Source: Cyclobacteriaceae bacterium (lineage in GTDB: Bacteria > Bacteroidota > Bacteroidia > Cytophagales > Cyclobacteriaceae). Taken from it: 64,000 bases of DNA. Every line of letters starts with the position of its first letter. Positions within the stretch are counted from its first letter, which is position 1. The notes beneath the pieces were generated by a model. That model did not search any database. It was not told where the DNA came from and saw only the letters and a program-made list of their open reading frames with translations. The stretch covers positions 1 to 64,000 of the forward strand of contig JALHRJ010000022.1 in assembly GCA_022841475.1 (NCBI GenBank), written 5' to 3'. This document shows, piece by piece, positions 42,880-52,142 of this stretch. The position numbers and the translations under genes were made by a program.

Positions 42880-43863
42880 ATGGCACAAGAAGCTGTTGTT
42901 CCCGAGGTGAGAAGTAAACCCATATTAAAGCAAGAGATTGCTTTTGCACTTATACACCTGATGCCATTAGGCGCATTGTGGACAGGCGCTACCTTCTTCG
43001 ATTGGATGGTGTGTATTTTTTTATACTTCTTCCGTATGTTTTGGGTTACGGGTGGCTACCATCGCTACTTTGCACATAAGTCGTATAAAACCTCGCGTTG
43101 GTTTCAGTTTGTGATTGCGTTTATGGCACAGACCACCGCGCAGAAAGGTGCACTCTGGTGGGCAGCGCATCACCGTCATCATCATCGCCACAGCGATACT
43201 CCGGCAGATCCGCACTCCATGAAAATTTATGGCTTCTGGTATTCGCACATTGGATGGATTGTAGGACCAGATTTTAAAAAAACAGATTACAAAGTAATTG
43301 GTGATTATGCAAAGTATCCCGAATTGGTGTGGTTGAATGAACATTATCTTGTGGCACCCACAATTCTAGCCGTGATCGTTACTGCGCTGGGCGGAATCGT
43401 TAATGGAGGAAGTATTCTTGCCATGTTTACCACCGCTGGATTAAGCACACTGTTTATAGGTTTCTTTTTGAGCACCGTGATTTTATATCATGGCACATTT
43501 TCGATTAACTCCATCATGCACAAGTTTGGCAAGCCGCGTTATGAAACCGGTGATGAATCCAAAAATAGTGTAGTGCTTGCCTTGGTAACCATGGGCGAAG
43601 GCTGGCACAACAATCACCACTATTATGAAACGGCTGCACGCCAGGGTTTTTTCTGGTGGGAGATTGATATCACCTACTATATTTTGCGCGGACTTGCTGC
43701 AGTTGGTTTGATCTGGGATTTGAAAGGTGTGCCCAAACACATTCTGCATTCGAAGAATAAAAAAGAAGCGGCAGAACTGAGAAAGAAATATGAGGCTCAG
43801 AATTCCCACAGCCCGATTTCAAAAGAGAATATAGCGACTACTGAACCTGCAGAAGTAGAATAG
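42880..43863 (+). CDS. Acyl-CoA/lipid desaturase (membrane di-iron)
   Basis: 327-residue membrane enzyme that introduces a cis double bond in fatty acyl chains, as in delta-9 desaturases. Four hydrophobic helices are visible. The three His boxes are HRYFAH (61-66), AHHRHHHRH (96-104) and EGWHNNHHYY (about 239-248), which bind the di-iron centre. The C-terminal tail (about 290-327) is charged and lacks a cytochrome b5 domain, so an external ferredoxin or similar donor is needed. It has its own promoter. Confidence 0.94.
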   Translation: MAQEAVVPEVRSKPILKQEIAFALIHLMPLGALWTGATFFDWMVCIFLYFFRMFWVTGGYHRYFAHKSYKTSRWFQFVIAFMAQTTAQKGALWWAAHHRHHHRHSDTPADPHSMKIYGFWYSHIGWIVGPDFKKTDYKVIGDYAKYPELVWLNEHYLVAPTILAVIVTALGGIVNGGSILAMFTTAGLSTLFIGFFLSTVILYHGTFSINSIMHKFGKPRYETGDESKNSVVLALVTMGEGWHNNHHYYETAARQGFFWWEIDITYYILRGLAAVGLIWDLKGVPKHILHSKNKKEAAELRKKYEAQNSHSPISKENIATTEPAEVE

Positions 43864-43939
43864 AGATTCGGTTGAAATATCTTTGCGACTTAGCGCCTCC
43901 GCGGTTAATAAATACTTTCTATTCAGTCTACAATAAATT

Positions 43940-44509
43940 ATGCAGAAATCCAATGACGAAATGTTTTTAGAAAGTTCAATCAAGCTCTTTCGCTATTATA
44001 AAAAATTGGGGGAGGGTGCCATCACTCAATTAACTGACGAGGAAGTATTACGAAAGCCCAACGAAGCCAGCAACAGCATTGCACTCATTGTTCATCACCT
44101 TAGTGGGAATATGCTTTCACGGTGGACTGATTTTTTGACCTCTGATGGTGAAAAATCGTGGCGCAACCGGGATGCAGAGTTTGAGGCATCTTACCCAGAC
44201 AAACAAACTATGTTGGCGGCCTGGGATAATGGTTGGTCCTGTTTACTTCAGACTCTTGAAAATCTAAAACCAGAAGACTTGACTAAAGAGATTTATATTC
44301 GAAACGAAGGCCAGTCTGTTTTGGAAGCTATACAACGACAACTTGCGCATTATTCTTCACATGTAGGTCAGATTTTATATCAGGCAAAGGCAATTCGAGG
44401 TAATAATTTCAAATCACTATCTATTCCCAAAGGAGATTCTGATAATTTCAATAAGGAAAAATTCAATCAGGAAAAATCACGCAAGCATTTTACCGATGTA
44501 CAGAGGTAA
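43940..44509 (+). CDS. DinB/DUF1572-family protein
   Basis: 189 residues of four-helix DinB fold. Putative metal-binding His residues are in SIALIVHHLSGNMLSRW (about 45-62) and in QLAHYSSHVGQILYQAKAI (about 133-151); these positions match the metal-site triad of the DinB/YfiT superfamily. Cytoplasmic. DUF1572 members are thought to be thiol or transferase-like enzymes with no proven role. A Lys/Asn-rich tail follows residue 155. Confidence 0.83.
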   Translation: MQKSNDEMFLESSIKLFRYYKKLGEGAITQLTDEEVLRKPNEASNSIALIVHHLSGNMLSRWTDFLTSDGEKSWRNRDAEFEASYPDKQTMLAAWDNGWSCLLQTLENLKPEDLTKEIYIRNEGQSVLEAIQRQLAHYSSHVGQILYQAKAIRGNNFKSLSIPKGDSDNFNKEKFNQEKSRKHFTDVQR

Positions 44510-44572
44510 GAAATCTTCTTTTTTTGTATTCAAATAGAACTTCGGGGGTTTGTCTTTCGTTAATGAAGGTGA

Positions 44573-44902
44573 ATGAAAACTCTGGTATCCTTATTTCTCG
44601 TTGCACTTAGTTTACTGGCCGAAATATCAGCGGTGGCCGGGCACCATTGGTGTGAAATAGAGCGAGCGAAAATGGAGACAACGGAATCTTCAGAAACCAG
44701 CGAAAACCTGATCTATTCTCTTAAGATAAAAGCTCAGGTAAGAAAAAATCATTTTGGTAAACTATCTTTTCTCGCACTTACTTACAATGCAACAGAAGTG
44801 TTTCGCAACGCTAGCCTTTCAACTAATCTTCTTTACAGTCAACATCTCATAAAAGAACGTACTTCACCGATCTATTTGAATAATAGTGTTTTCCTTATTT
44901 AG
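44573..44902 (+). CDS. Small exported protein of unknown function
   Basis: 109 residues with a signal-peptide-like start (MKTLVSLFLVALSLLAEISAV). The mature part has one Cys (HHWCEIE), a Ser/Thr/Glu-rich stretch and no recognisable domain. It lies 63 nt after the DinB-like gene. Its codon use does not look foreign by eye. It may be genus-specific or not real; no homologue is claimed. Confidence 0.45.
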   Translation: MKTLVSLFLVALSLLAEISAVAGHHWCEIERAKMETTESSETSENLIYSLKIKAQVRKNHFGKLSFLALTYNATEVFRNASLSTNLLYSQHLIKERTSPIYLNNSVFLI

Positions 44903-44962
44903 GATTTAATCCTGAAACAAGAACAACAAATCAATTATTCAAAAATTTAAAAAATCAGAAGT

Positions 44963-45265
44963 ATGAAATCCATTCTTAAAGTAGTGAGTGCGTTGGCACT
45001 TTCGTTGATCATGTTTAATGTATCGGCACAATCGACTGAATCCAAGGCCAATGGCTGGCCGGTTTCCAAAGGCGTGCAATATTATAGCAATAAAAGCCTG
45101 GCTTCATACAAGCCTACAAAAATAAAAACGCAGGGTGCGCCTTCTTTCGTGCAGTCTAAGGGGGTGCATGCAAGTAAAGCAGAAGCCGATGAAACAGGCA
45201 ATGTTCGCTCTACTGGTTATCCAACCTGGATCATATCCAAACCGGTTAATAGAATTAATAAGTAA
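44963..45265 (+). CDS. Small exported protein of unknown function
   Basis: 100 residues with a clear signal peptide (about 1-22, ending VSAQ). The mature 78 residues are Lys/Ser/Gly-rich and cysteine-free, without a known motif. A strong terminator follows 16 nt after the stop, so it is a defined transcription unit. Confidence 0.65.
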   Translation: MKSILKVVSALALSLIMFNVSAQSTESKANGWPVSKGVQYYSNKSLASYKPTKIKTQGAPSFVQSKGVHASKAEADETGNVRSTGYPTWIISKPVNRINK

Positions 45266-45281
45266 ACGAACGCTTCAAATC

Positions 45282-45310
45282 AAAAAGAGACTGTGCAACA
45301 GTCTCTTTTT
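45282..45310 (+). terminator. Rho-independent terminator of the 100-aa protein gene
   Basis: Perfect 13-bp stem AAAAAGAGACTGT / ACAGTCTCTTTTT, loop GCA, then a run of T continuing to 45313. The A/T symmetry allows it to work also for the convergent DUF4395 gene. Confidence 0.9.
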
Positions 45311-45334
45311 TTTACTTTCCTATATAGCTTCAGA

Positions 45335-46000
45335 TTAATTAACTCCTTTCGTCACCTCAAGTTTCTTAAATAAGTTTATTGGTTTATTATTAAAATTGTC
45401 TTTTAGTAAGTAGACTGAACCAGTCACGAAAAATACAAAGCCAAAAGCCAGTATCCATTGTGCGCGTGATACCTTTTGAATCTCCTCGCGCTCATTGGGT
45501 TCACAAACATTGCCAGGACAGAGTTTTGCTTTTTCCTTATAGATAAGATTATACACGAGGCAACCAAGACAAATTCCAAAGGAAGCTTCAAAGAACAGGA
45601 AGATCAAACAAATCAAACAAGATAGACCTGTAAAGATGCTCCACGTGTTATAGATCACCATAAGGCCAAACATGGTTCCGGATAGAGCAAGGCCTATGAA
45701 CCAGGAGAATTTCTTCTGGGGAGCGCCTACATATTCAGGTCTTTGATTGCCTACGATAATGCGACCTATAATAAGAGTGGGCGCATAGCGTGGGTTAATC
45801 AAAAGACGAATAAGGAAATCAAAAAAGAACAGGTAAATAACGGTTTTGGCCAGTAGAAATTCATTGCTGAAGAGAATCAGTAAGAGAGAAAGGAAAGCAA
45901 AAAAGAACATAATGCCAGCTGCCGCACGAATTTCACGTTCATTCAGTACGGGTACCTGATAACCCGCTACAGACTCGCCAAACTGTATAATTTTGCTCAT
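45335..46000 (-). CDS. DUF4395-family membrane protein
   Basis: 221 residues with about four or five transmembrane helices (about 24-50, 52-70, 97-118, 121-148 and 178-196). Conserved features are NEREIRAAAG (about 19-28) near the N-terminus, RYAPTLIIGRIIVGNQ (about 71-86) and a Cys-rich segment CLGC...KLCPGNVC (about 143-166) typical of DUF4395. The Cys pairs suggest a disulfide or metal role, but the function is unknown. Convergent with the 100-aa gene. Confidence 0.85.
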   Translation of the reverse strand: MSKIIQFGESVAGYQVPVLNEREIRAAAGIMFFFAFLSLLLILFSNEFLLAKTVIYLFFFDFLIRLLINPRYAPTLIIGRIIVGNQRPEYVGAPQKKFSWFIGLALSGTMFGLMVIYNTWSIFTGLSCLICLIFLFFEASFGICLGCLVYNLIYKEKAKLCPGNVCEPNEREEIQKVSRAQWILAFGFVFFVTGSVYLLKDNFNNKPINLFKKLEVTKGVN

Positions 46001-46379
46001 AGTTTATTTTGGTTAATAAATCCTTGTACGAAGCATGGATCGAATTGTTCATAAGAAACAATTCTTTTTCCGCAATTATATTACTATTCGCTGCGCAAAC
46101 TCTAAACCTAAAACATCTCAACTGATTTTTATTTACATGCATAATCCTCCAGTCTCACCATGAGGTACCAATTTTGCACACCACCGAACATGTAAATCAT
46201 CTGCGGATGTTGTTTGATTGTCTTAAAGTTCATCATTCACTTATTTTAATGACACGTAAGCAAAAAGATTCTCAAACGTTCTAAGTCCTTCGATTTTATA
46301 TATGGCGTTAACCGCTCGGGCCGCGAATTATGCCGTGGAAGAAATGAAGAAGGGAGAGTTGTAAGCAGCTCGAGTTTCA
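46001..46379. other. Intergenic region with a hairpin
   Basis: 379 nt upstream of the DUF4395 gene and downstream of the outer-membrane barrel gene. GAATTGTT / AACAATTC (8 bp, 7-nt loop, 46042-46064) is followed by five T on the plus strand and looks like a terminator, though no plus-strand gene precedes it here. Otherwise I see no ORF, repeat or RNA gene. Confidence 0.4.
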
Positions 46380-47462
46380 TTAAAACCATACGGTAAGATT
46401 GGCGGCTAGAAGACTGCTATTTTTAACGGGTAGGTTATTTCGTTCATAAACATCTTTGTCCGAAAGGAAAGTTCTTCCCTCAACCCGGAACAATGCATTT
46501 TCGGTCACTTTCAAATTCATTCCCAATGAACTGCTAAAACTATTAAAACCTGAAGCATTCGTTATTGGGTTAATCTGAACTTCTTCAGGGTCATTGAAAT
46601 ATTCCACCCTGCCAGCGATTGATAATTTTTTGGTTATGCTATACTGACCGATAAAATTTGCCTGCCACCATGCGGCCGAACTTGTGCCACTTCTTTGTTG
46701 CACACCATAATAGACACATCCGGTTGCCGACCATTTTTCTTTTATGTAAATGAAGTACACGTCCGAAAAATAGCGGGTGCGGAACTCCGGATTAATGAAT
46801 GATTCTTCGCTGCCTATGTAGGTGCTCCAGTTGATTAACCAGGCTTCAGAAGGCCGATACTCCAATTGCGTTCCAAGTGATTTACCCTTATTCTGATCCT
46901 GGATTTGTTGCCAGCCGTTTAGCAGATATAAATAGGCATTCCATTTTTCAGAGAGCGGGATGGTTAGTTTAATCCCCGCAAGGTAATAAGGAACATATTC
47001 CGGAGCGAAGGACCGTGTATAGGCCAGATGATCTTTTGAGACCGCACTTTCGTTGGTGTAATGTGAATTAAAAACTCCCGCGTCAATCCAGATATTTTTC
47101 TCTTCCCACAGCTTTACGCCTGCATATCCCTCAAGAATATTTTTTAAGGTACCAGGTTCCAGAGAATAGTTTGCATTCATATACGTGCCAAACCCCGGAG
47201 CCAACGTAGCGCGCAATCGCGAAGAGGAATATTTTAACGCCAGGTAAGCCAGATTAATTGTCAATTCGTTGTGCCTTGCCATCGATACAAAATAGGGTCG
47301 ATCTCCGGAAGGTGGTTTATTAAAATCGTAAACAAAGTAGCTATCAAGATAACCTTCCAGGGTAATTTTTCCCGAACCGGAACTTAGTGAATCCATAAGG
47401 GTGACCTGGCTCCACACTTGGGGGGCGATGGCCAAGAACACAAAAATCAAAACATGTTTCAT
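46380..47462 (-). CDS. Outer-membrane porin-like beta-barrel protein
   Basis: 360 residues with a signal peptide (about 1-18). After it are many amphipathic strands ending with Phe (TVWF at the C-terminus), with KITLEGYLDSYFVYDFN near 33-49, as in BBP2-type (DUF1597) porins of Bacteroidota. No plug domain, so it is a channel rather than a TonB receptor. Its ATG overlaps the kup stop by 4 nt, so it may pass K+ or other small solutes through the outer membrane for Kup (inference). Confidence 0.85.
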   Translation of the reverse strand: MKHVLIFVFLAIAPQVWSQVTLMDSLSSGSGKITLEGYLDSYFVYDFNKPPSGDRPYFVSMARHNELTINLAYLALKYSSSRLRATLAPGFGTYMNANYSLEPGTLKNILEGYAGVKLWEEKNIWIDAGVFNSHYTNESAVSKDHLAYTRSFAPEYVPYYLAGIKLTIPLSEKWNAYLYLLNGWQQIQDQNKGKSLGTQLEYRPSEAWLINWSTYIGSEESFINPEFRTRYFSDVYFIYIKEKWSATGCVYYGVQQRSGTSSAAWWQANFIGQYSITKKLSIAGRVEYFNDPEEVQINPITNASGFNSFSSSLGMNLKVTENALFRVEGRTFLSDKDVYERNNLPVKNSSLLAANLTVWF

Positions 47463-49411
47463 TTTTTTACCTCCGAGTTTAATCGGGTTAATGCCACCTG
47501 CTCTACGCGGTGGTACACCAGCGGCACCTGCTCAATTTCGACATCACTTTTGTCAAGTCCAAAAGCTTTTTCATCACTTTGACCAAGATGTTTGAGAAAG
47601 AAATAACTGTTTAAAAGTAATCCTTCGCGCACAGTAAATTCATTTTCTACCGAAAGAAACTTTTCGATAATCACAAATTTGAAATCAGGTTCGGGATTCC
47701 ATTTGGTAGAACCATCGGGCCTGACATGCAGGTTGAGCTCTTTGTTGGCAACCAACTCTTGAACAATTCTTTTAAAGAAAAGCTCGGAGCGAGGCTGAAC
47801 ACGAAATCCAAGGTGTATGGTTACTTTGATGATTTTGTCATCGACTAGCTCGGTCACTTCATAATTGAGTGTATAAGGTTCATCGGTTCGATCAATATGA
47901 AGAAACCAGTACACATCGGCACGTTTTGGTTTTTTGGCGAAAATTGATTTGATAATTTTCTCTTCAATTTGTTCGCGATGGTCGGCCTTGGTGAGATAAA
48001 TCAAATGGGTTGCAAACTTTGGGATCTCATCATCTTCGCTTAATTCTTTGATCGAAGTGGTGTATTTACCCAACTCAACAAACCGCACAAAACGATTATT
48101 GATTTTACGTGCGAAATACCAAACATACATCACGAGAAAAATGAATAGCTCGAAAAACAAAAACATCCACCGCTCTTTGATCTTTACTACGTTGGTAATG
48201 AAAAAGGAAATTTCGATGGTGCTAAAGATGAGCAGGATTCCGATCACTAAGAAAATATTCCATTTCATCCGATAGATCATGAAGTAACTTAATAGTATAG
48301 TCGTCATCATCATAGCAATGGTAATAGAAAACCCATAAGCGGCCTCCATGTGGGTTGAACTCTGGAAGTATAAAATCATTAGCACGCACCCAATCCAAAG
48401 AATGGTGTTTACACTGGGAATATAAATTTGTCCTTTCAGTTCTGTGGGCTGGCGTACATTGACTCGCGGCCAGAAATTTAAACTCATGGCTTCGCTGATC
48501 AATGTAAACGATCCGCTGATTAGCGCTTGCGAAGCAATGATAGCAGCGAATGTGGCTATTATAATTCCCGGAATTAGAAACCAGCCGGGCATCATTTCGT
48601 AAAATGGATTGCGCGTGCCAAGCAAGGATTCGCCCTGATGCATCAACCATGCTGCCTGCCCCATATAGTTTGTCATCAACGCTACTTTTACAAAAGCCCA
48701 CGTGATGCGAATATTTTTTCTTCCGCAATGCCCAAGGTCGGAATACAACGCTTCGGCACCAGTGGTTGCCAGGAACACGGCACCTAGCAGCCAAAAGCCA
48801 TGTGGATAGTTTACCAATAAATCATACGCATAAACGGGATTCAATGCTTTGAAGACTTCAGGATAATGAGAAATCTGACTTGCGCCTACAATGAACAACA
48901 TGCTAAACCAAACCGTCATCATAGGCCCAAAAACACTACCCACTTTGTAAGTTCCAAAGCGCTGAAAGAAAAACAGCAAGGAAAGAATAACAACAACAAT
49001 GGGCACCGTGGGTAAATCAGGAATCACCATTTCCAATCCTTCAACTGCTGAAGCAACCGAAATGGGAGGCGTGATAATACCGTCAGCTAAAAGGGTAGTA
49101 GCCCCCAGTATGGTGGGGATCACCAATTTTTTCCCATACCGTTTCACTAATGCGTATAAAGAAAACACTCCACCCTCACCATCATTATCTGCCATGAGCG
49201 TGAGAAAAATATATTTGATAGTTGTTTGAAAGATAAGAGTCCAAAACACACAAGAGATACCGCCAAACACAATCGTTTCATTAATAGGGCGATCTCCGAT
49301 AATCGCTTTCATAACATAGAGTGGGCTGGTGCCAATATCTCCGTAAATGATCCCTAGCGTTACTAACAAACTGGCAATAGTGATCCTGTCCGAATGTTTA
49401 TTCGATTTCAT
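47459..49411 (-). CDS. kup: KUP-family potassium uptake protein
   Basis: 650-residue inner-membrane K+/H+ symporter. About 12 transmembrane helices span residues 12-440, with the KUP signature GIIYGDIGTSPLYVMK (about 20-35), DGEGGVFSLYAL (about 76-87) and ATTGAEALYSDLGHCG (about 215-230). The C-terminal 200 residues form the cytoplasmic domain. The gene order KdpD-like, KdpE-like, kup, barrel on one strand, with gaps of -8, 25 and -4 nt, suggests K+-responsive control of this operon. Confidence 0.96.
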   Translation of the reverse strand: MKSNKHSDRITIASLLVTLGIIYGDIGTSPLYVMKAIIGDRPINETIVFGGISCVFWTLIFQTTIKYIFLTLMADNDGEGGVFSLYALVKRYGKKLVIPTILGATTLLADGIITPPISVASAVEGLEMVIPDLPTVPIVVVILSLLFFFQRFGTYKVGSVFGPMMTVWFSMLFIVGASQISHYPEVFKALNPVYAYDLLVNYPHGFWLLGAVFLATTGAEALYSDLGHCGRKNIRITWAFVKVALMTNYMGQAAWLMHQGESLLGTRNPFYEMMPGWFLIPGIIIATFAAIIASQALISGSFTLISEAMSLNFWPRVNVRQPTELKGQIYIPSVNTILWIGCVLMILYFQSSTHMEAAYGFSITIAMMMTTILLSYFMIYRMKWNIFLVIGILLIFSTIEISFFITNVVKIKERWMFLFFELFIFLVMYVWYFARKINNRFVRFVELGKYTTSIKELSEDDEIPKFATHLIYLTKADHREQIEEKIIKSIFAKKPKRADVYWFLHIDRTDEPYTLNYEVTELVDDKIIKVTIHLGFRVQPRSELFFKRIVQELVANKELNLHVRPDGSTKWNPEPDFKFVIIEKFLSVENEFTVREGLLLNSYFFLKHLGQSDEKAFGLDKSDVEIEQVPLVYHRVEQVALTRLNSEVKK

Positions 49412-49436
49412 GATGTTTAATAAATATGGTGTTGAA

Positions 49437-50120
49437 TTACTTTGCTACGAACCGATAGCCAACGCGTGATTCTGTGACAATGTGAACAGGACGGTTGGGA
49501 TCGGTTTCAATTTTTTTTCTTAGTTGTGCTACAAAAACACGCAGGTATTGTGATTCATTGTTATAAGAAGGTCCCCATACCTGGTTGAGAAGGTATTGAT
49601 GCGTCAATACTTTGCCTTCATTTTTAGCCATCAATGCCAGCAGTGTGTATTCGGTGGCAGTGAGTTTAATGACAACGTCATTTTTCCTAATAACCCGTGC
49701 GGCATAATCAATGGTCAAGTCATCAAATTCTCCCAGGGGATTGTTTTCATCCAGCGCAGCCTTCCGAAGCGCGGAACGAATGCGTGCCATTAATTCACCC
49801 GTGCGAAATGGTTTGATCAGGTAATCATTGGCGCCATTGTCCAATGCTTTCACAATATCTTCCTCGGTGCTTTGCACAGATAAAATAATAATCGGGTTGG
49901 TATACCATTCGCGAAGATGACGTAATACTTCATGACCACTTTCATCAGGCAGACCTAAATCCAACAATACCAGATCGGGAGGATGGTTTGCTACCGCTGT
50001 TAATCCTTCTTTAGCATTGACGGCAACCTGTACATGATAATTATATGACTCTAACGTGATCGTCAGTAATTTCCTGATTTGCACTTCATCGTCAATGATC
50101 AGTATCGAAGCGCTATTCAT
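49437..50120 (-). CDS. KdpE-like OmpR-family response regulator
   Basis: 227 residues. Receiver with Asp in LVLLDLGLPDESG (about 51-63) and Lys in IKPFRTGEL (about 99-107), then a winged helix (about 127-223). The sequence is of the KdpE subgroup, for example DDEVQIRKLLTITLE and VWGPSYNNESQYLRVFVAQLRKKIE. Start overlaps the KdpD-like gene by 8 nt. KdpE normally drives kdpFABC, which is not in this window; here the next gene is kup. Confidence 0.93.
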   Translation of the reverse strand: MNSASILIIDDEVQIRKLLTITLESYNYHVQVAVNAKEGLTAVANHPPDLVLLDLGLPDESGHEVLRHLREWYTNPIIILSVQSTEEDIVKALDNGANDYLIKPFRTGELMARIRSALRKAALDENNPLGEFDDLTIDYAARVIRKNDVVIKLTATEYTLLALMAKNEGKVLTHQYLLNQVWGPSYNNESQYLRVFVAQLRKKIETDPNRPVHIVTESRVGYRFVAK

Positions 50121-51192
50121 TTTTCAAACGGTTTATATACGATACTTCAGTTGGAATTTCAATGGTAAACATCGCTCCCCGCAAAGGGAGGTTGGTAAGT
50201 GTTACCTTACCATGAAGCGCCTCTACAAAGCCGCGAACAATGGACAATCCAAGGCCCGTGCCACCCGGACGAGAACCTTGAACCCGATAGAATTTATCGA
50301 ACACCAGATCAATTTCTTTTTCAGGGAATCCTTTTCCCGAATCAGAGATGGTCAGCAGTAATTTTTCGTCCTCACAATCCGCTGTGATCACGATGTCTGT
50401 TCCATCGGCTGTATGTTGCAGAGCATTACTGACCAGGTTATGCAACACTTGCTCCATTAACCCATAATCCAACTTGAAGAGGGGTAAATTATCGGGGACA
50501 AAAACCGAAACTTTATAGTTGGAGATAGCTGGCTCAAACCGGTGAATGATGGTATAAATCAATTCTTTAACATCGCACCAATCTTTTTTTATCTGAAAAA
50601 CTCCTGACTCTAACCTCGACATGCTCAATAGATTTTCTACTTGCTGATTCAATCGGAGTGATGCAATCGAGATTTCAGAGAGCAACTCGGTTTTGTCTTT
50701 CTCAGAAAGATTTTCTGCATTCATCAGATTATCCGTTGACCCAATGATGGTGGTAATAGGCGTGCGCAATTCGTGCGAGAGAGAATTTAATAAGGCGTTA
50801 TAAAATTTTATTGCCTTTGATTTTTCTTCGCGATCGCGCACATCTTTCTGTACTTGTTTGATTTTATAGGTGAGCACAGCGTGGATCAGAGCAATGATAA
50901 AATACATCAGCAATAAAAGACGATCTTCTGTTGTGCCTATCACAAAGGTGAAGCGAGGCGGAATAAATAGCAGATCCCACAGCAGTGCGCTTAAGACTGC
51001 GGCAATGATTACGGGTACGATATCCAAAAACATAGTGAGAACCGAAACCGTAACCAATAACATAAGGGCAACCACCTGATAGCCTACCAGGTCATGGAGA
51101 GCAAGTCCTAGAGTAGCCACTGACAATACCGCCACTAAACTGATCAGGTATTGCTTTTTTCTGGGTGGGTTATGAAAGAGGTCCTTGATCAT
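50113..51192 (-). CDS. KdpD-like sensor histidine kinase lacking the N-terminal KdpD and Usp domains
   Basis: 359 residues. A four-helix DUF4118 membrane domain (about 15-105), then HisKA with SLSHELRTPITTIIGS (about 136-151) and HATPase with LVSNALQHT, DSGKGFPE and GGTGLGLSIVRGF. Canonical KdpD is about 890 residues with N-terminal KdpD, Usp and GAF domains; these are absent. I chose the ATG at 51192; a TTG at 51210 is in frame. Whether it still responds to K+ is unknown. Confidence 0.9.
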   Translation of the reverse strand: MIKDLFHNPPRKKQYLISLVAVLSVATLGLALHDLVGYQVVALMLLVTVSVLTMFLDIVPVIIAAVLSALLWDLLFIPPRFTFVIGTTEDRLLLLMYFIIALIHAVLTYKIKQVQKDVRDREEKSKAIKFYNALLNSLSHELRTPITTIIGSTDNLMNAENLSEKDKTELLSEISIASLRLNQQVENLLSMSRLESGVFQIKKDWCDVKELIYTIIHRFEPAISNYKVSVFVPDNLPLFKLDYGLMEQVLHNLVSNALQHTADGTDIVITADCEDEKLLLTISDSGKGFPEKEIDLVFDKFYRVQGSRPGGTGLGLSIVRGFVEALHGKVTLTNLPLRGAMFTIEIPTEVSYINRLKNE

Positions 51193-51427
51193 TTTCTTTT
51201 GACAGGACAAAAGTACAGGCCTGATTATAAATCGGGTGTTAAAGTATGGGGTGTTTGTATAAAGATATTATAAAGGAAAAGGAGAACCCTTGCGGGATTT
51301 CGGCCACATTAAGAGAATGGAGAAAATACCGGATGATTCAACATGTTAATATAGATGGCCACGTTAGTGGCAAATTAAACATGTAAGGCGGGGCAAATTT
51401 AGATTTTTTGAAAAAAACTGGTGTATG

Positions 51428-51457
51428 TTGGATATTTGAGGCCAGCTATTAAATTTG
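51428..51457 (+). promoter_or_regulatory. Promoter of tRNA-Gly
   Basis: TTG (51428-51430), 19-nt spacer, then TAAATTTG (51450-51457), the Bacteroidota consensus, 16 nt before the tRNA. Confidence 0.75.
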
Positions 51458-51473
51458 CAGTCCCATTTAATAA

Positions 51474-51547
<74 letters not shown>

Positions 51548-51550
51548 AAA

Positions 51551-51573
51551 ACCCCTCTCCGAAAGAGAGGGGT
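51551..51573 (+). terminator. Terminator after tRNA-Gly
   Basis: ACCCCTCTC / GAGAGGGGT, perfect 9-bp stem, 5-nt loop, then ATTTTTT. It separates tRNA-Gly from tRNA-Leu. Confidence 0.85.
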
Positions 51574-51588
51574 TATTTTTTAAAATCC

Positions 51589-51674
51589 GCCCGGGTGGTG
51601 GAATTGGTAGACACGCAGGACTTAAAATCCTGTGGATAGTAATATCTGTACGGGTTCAACTCCCGTCCCGGGTA
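51589..51674 (+). tRNA. tRNA-Leu (TAA)
   Basis: Class II tRNA of 86 nt with a long variable arm (about 51631-51650). Acceptor GCCCGGG / CCCGGGT (with a G-T at the end), anticodon loop CTTAAAA (anticodon TAA) on stem CAGGA/TCCTG, T-arm with GGTTCAACTCC, discriminator A. CCA not encoded. Confidence 0.95.
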
Positions 51675-51683
51675 CACAATTTT

Positions 51684-51720
51684 AACGTCCATTCTTGATC
51701 TCAGGAATGGACGTTTTTTA
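51684..51720 (+). terminator. Terminator after tRNA-Leu
   Basis: AACGTCCATTC / GAATGGACGTT, perfect 11-bp stem with a 10-nt loop, then TTTTTT. Confidence 0.9.
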
Positions 51721-51826
51721 TTTTACCTATTCATATTTTCAAGAAATGGTTATAGAAGACGCACGAACCTCTTACTTTTTGTTTTGGCATAAATGTCTGA
51801 ACTTGCTACAACTCATCAATTAGGCT

Positions 51827-52132
51827 ATGAAAAAGTATATACTTATTCCCCTCTTTTTGTGTTTTGGACTCGCCATCAAAGGTTATAGTCAAACCGTTTA
51901 CTCATCCGCCAAAGGCGAAAAATATCATACAGCCGACTGCAGGCACTCGGGCGATGCGCAACCTTTGAAAATGGCCAATGCCAAAAAAGCGGGTAAAGGA
52001 GCTTGCGACATTTGCAAACCCAATGAGCTTGGAAAGGCTAAGCTAAACCAATGTGGTGGCAAAACAGCCGATGGCACCCGCTGCAAGCGCATGACGGCCA
52101 ATAAGAATAAGAAGTGTTTTCAACATCAGTAA
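51827..52132 (+). CDS. Small exported Cys/His-rich protein
   Basis: 101 residues with a signal peptide (about 1-21, ending GYSQ). The mature part has a His-Thr-Ala-Asp-Cys-Arg-His block (35-41) and CDIC (about 60-63), then QCGGKTADGTRCKR and KCFQHQ (about 75-101). The last part is the Cys/His-rich short repeat found in DUF5763-type proteins, likely metal-binding. Function unknown. The stop is 11 nt before the nucleoside phosphorylase start, so the genes may be coupled. Confidence 0.75.
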   Translation: MKKYILIPLFLCFGLAIKGYSQTVYSSAKGEKYHTADCRHSGDAQPLKMANAKKAGKGACDICKPNELGKAKLNQCGGKTADGTRCKRMTANKNKKCFQHQ

Positions 52133-52142
52133 TCTGAATTGT

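Noticed and set aside
48222..48794. 190-residue frame inside kup on the same strand
   Set aside because: Alternative frame of a clear KUP transporter without own start context or domain.
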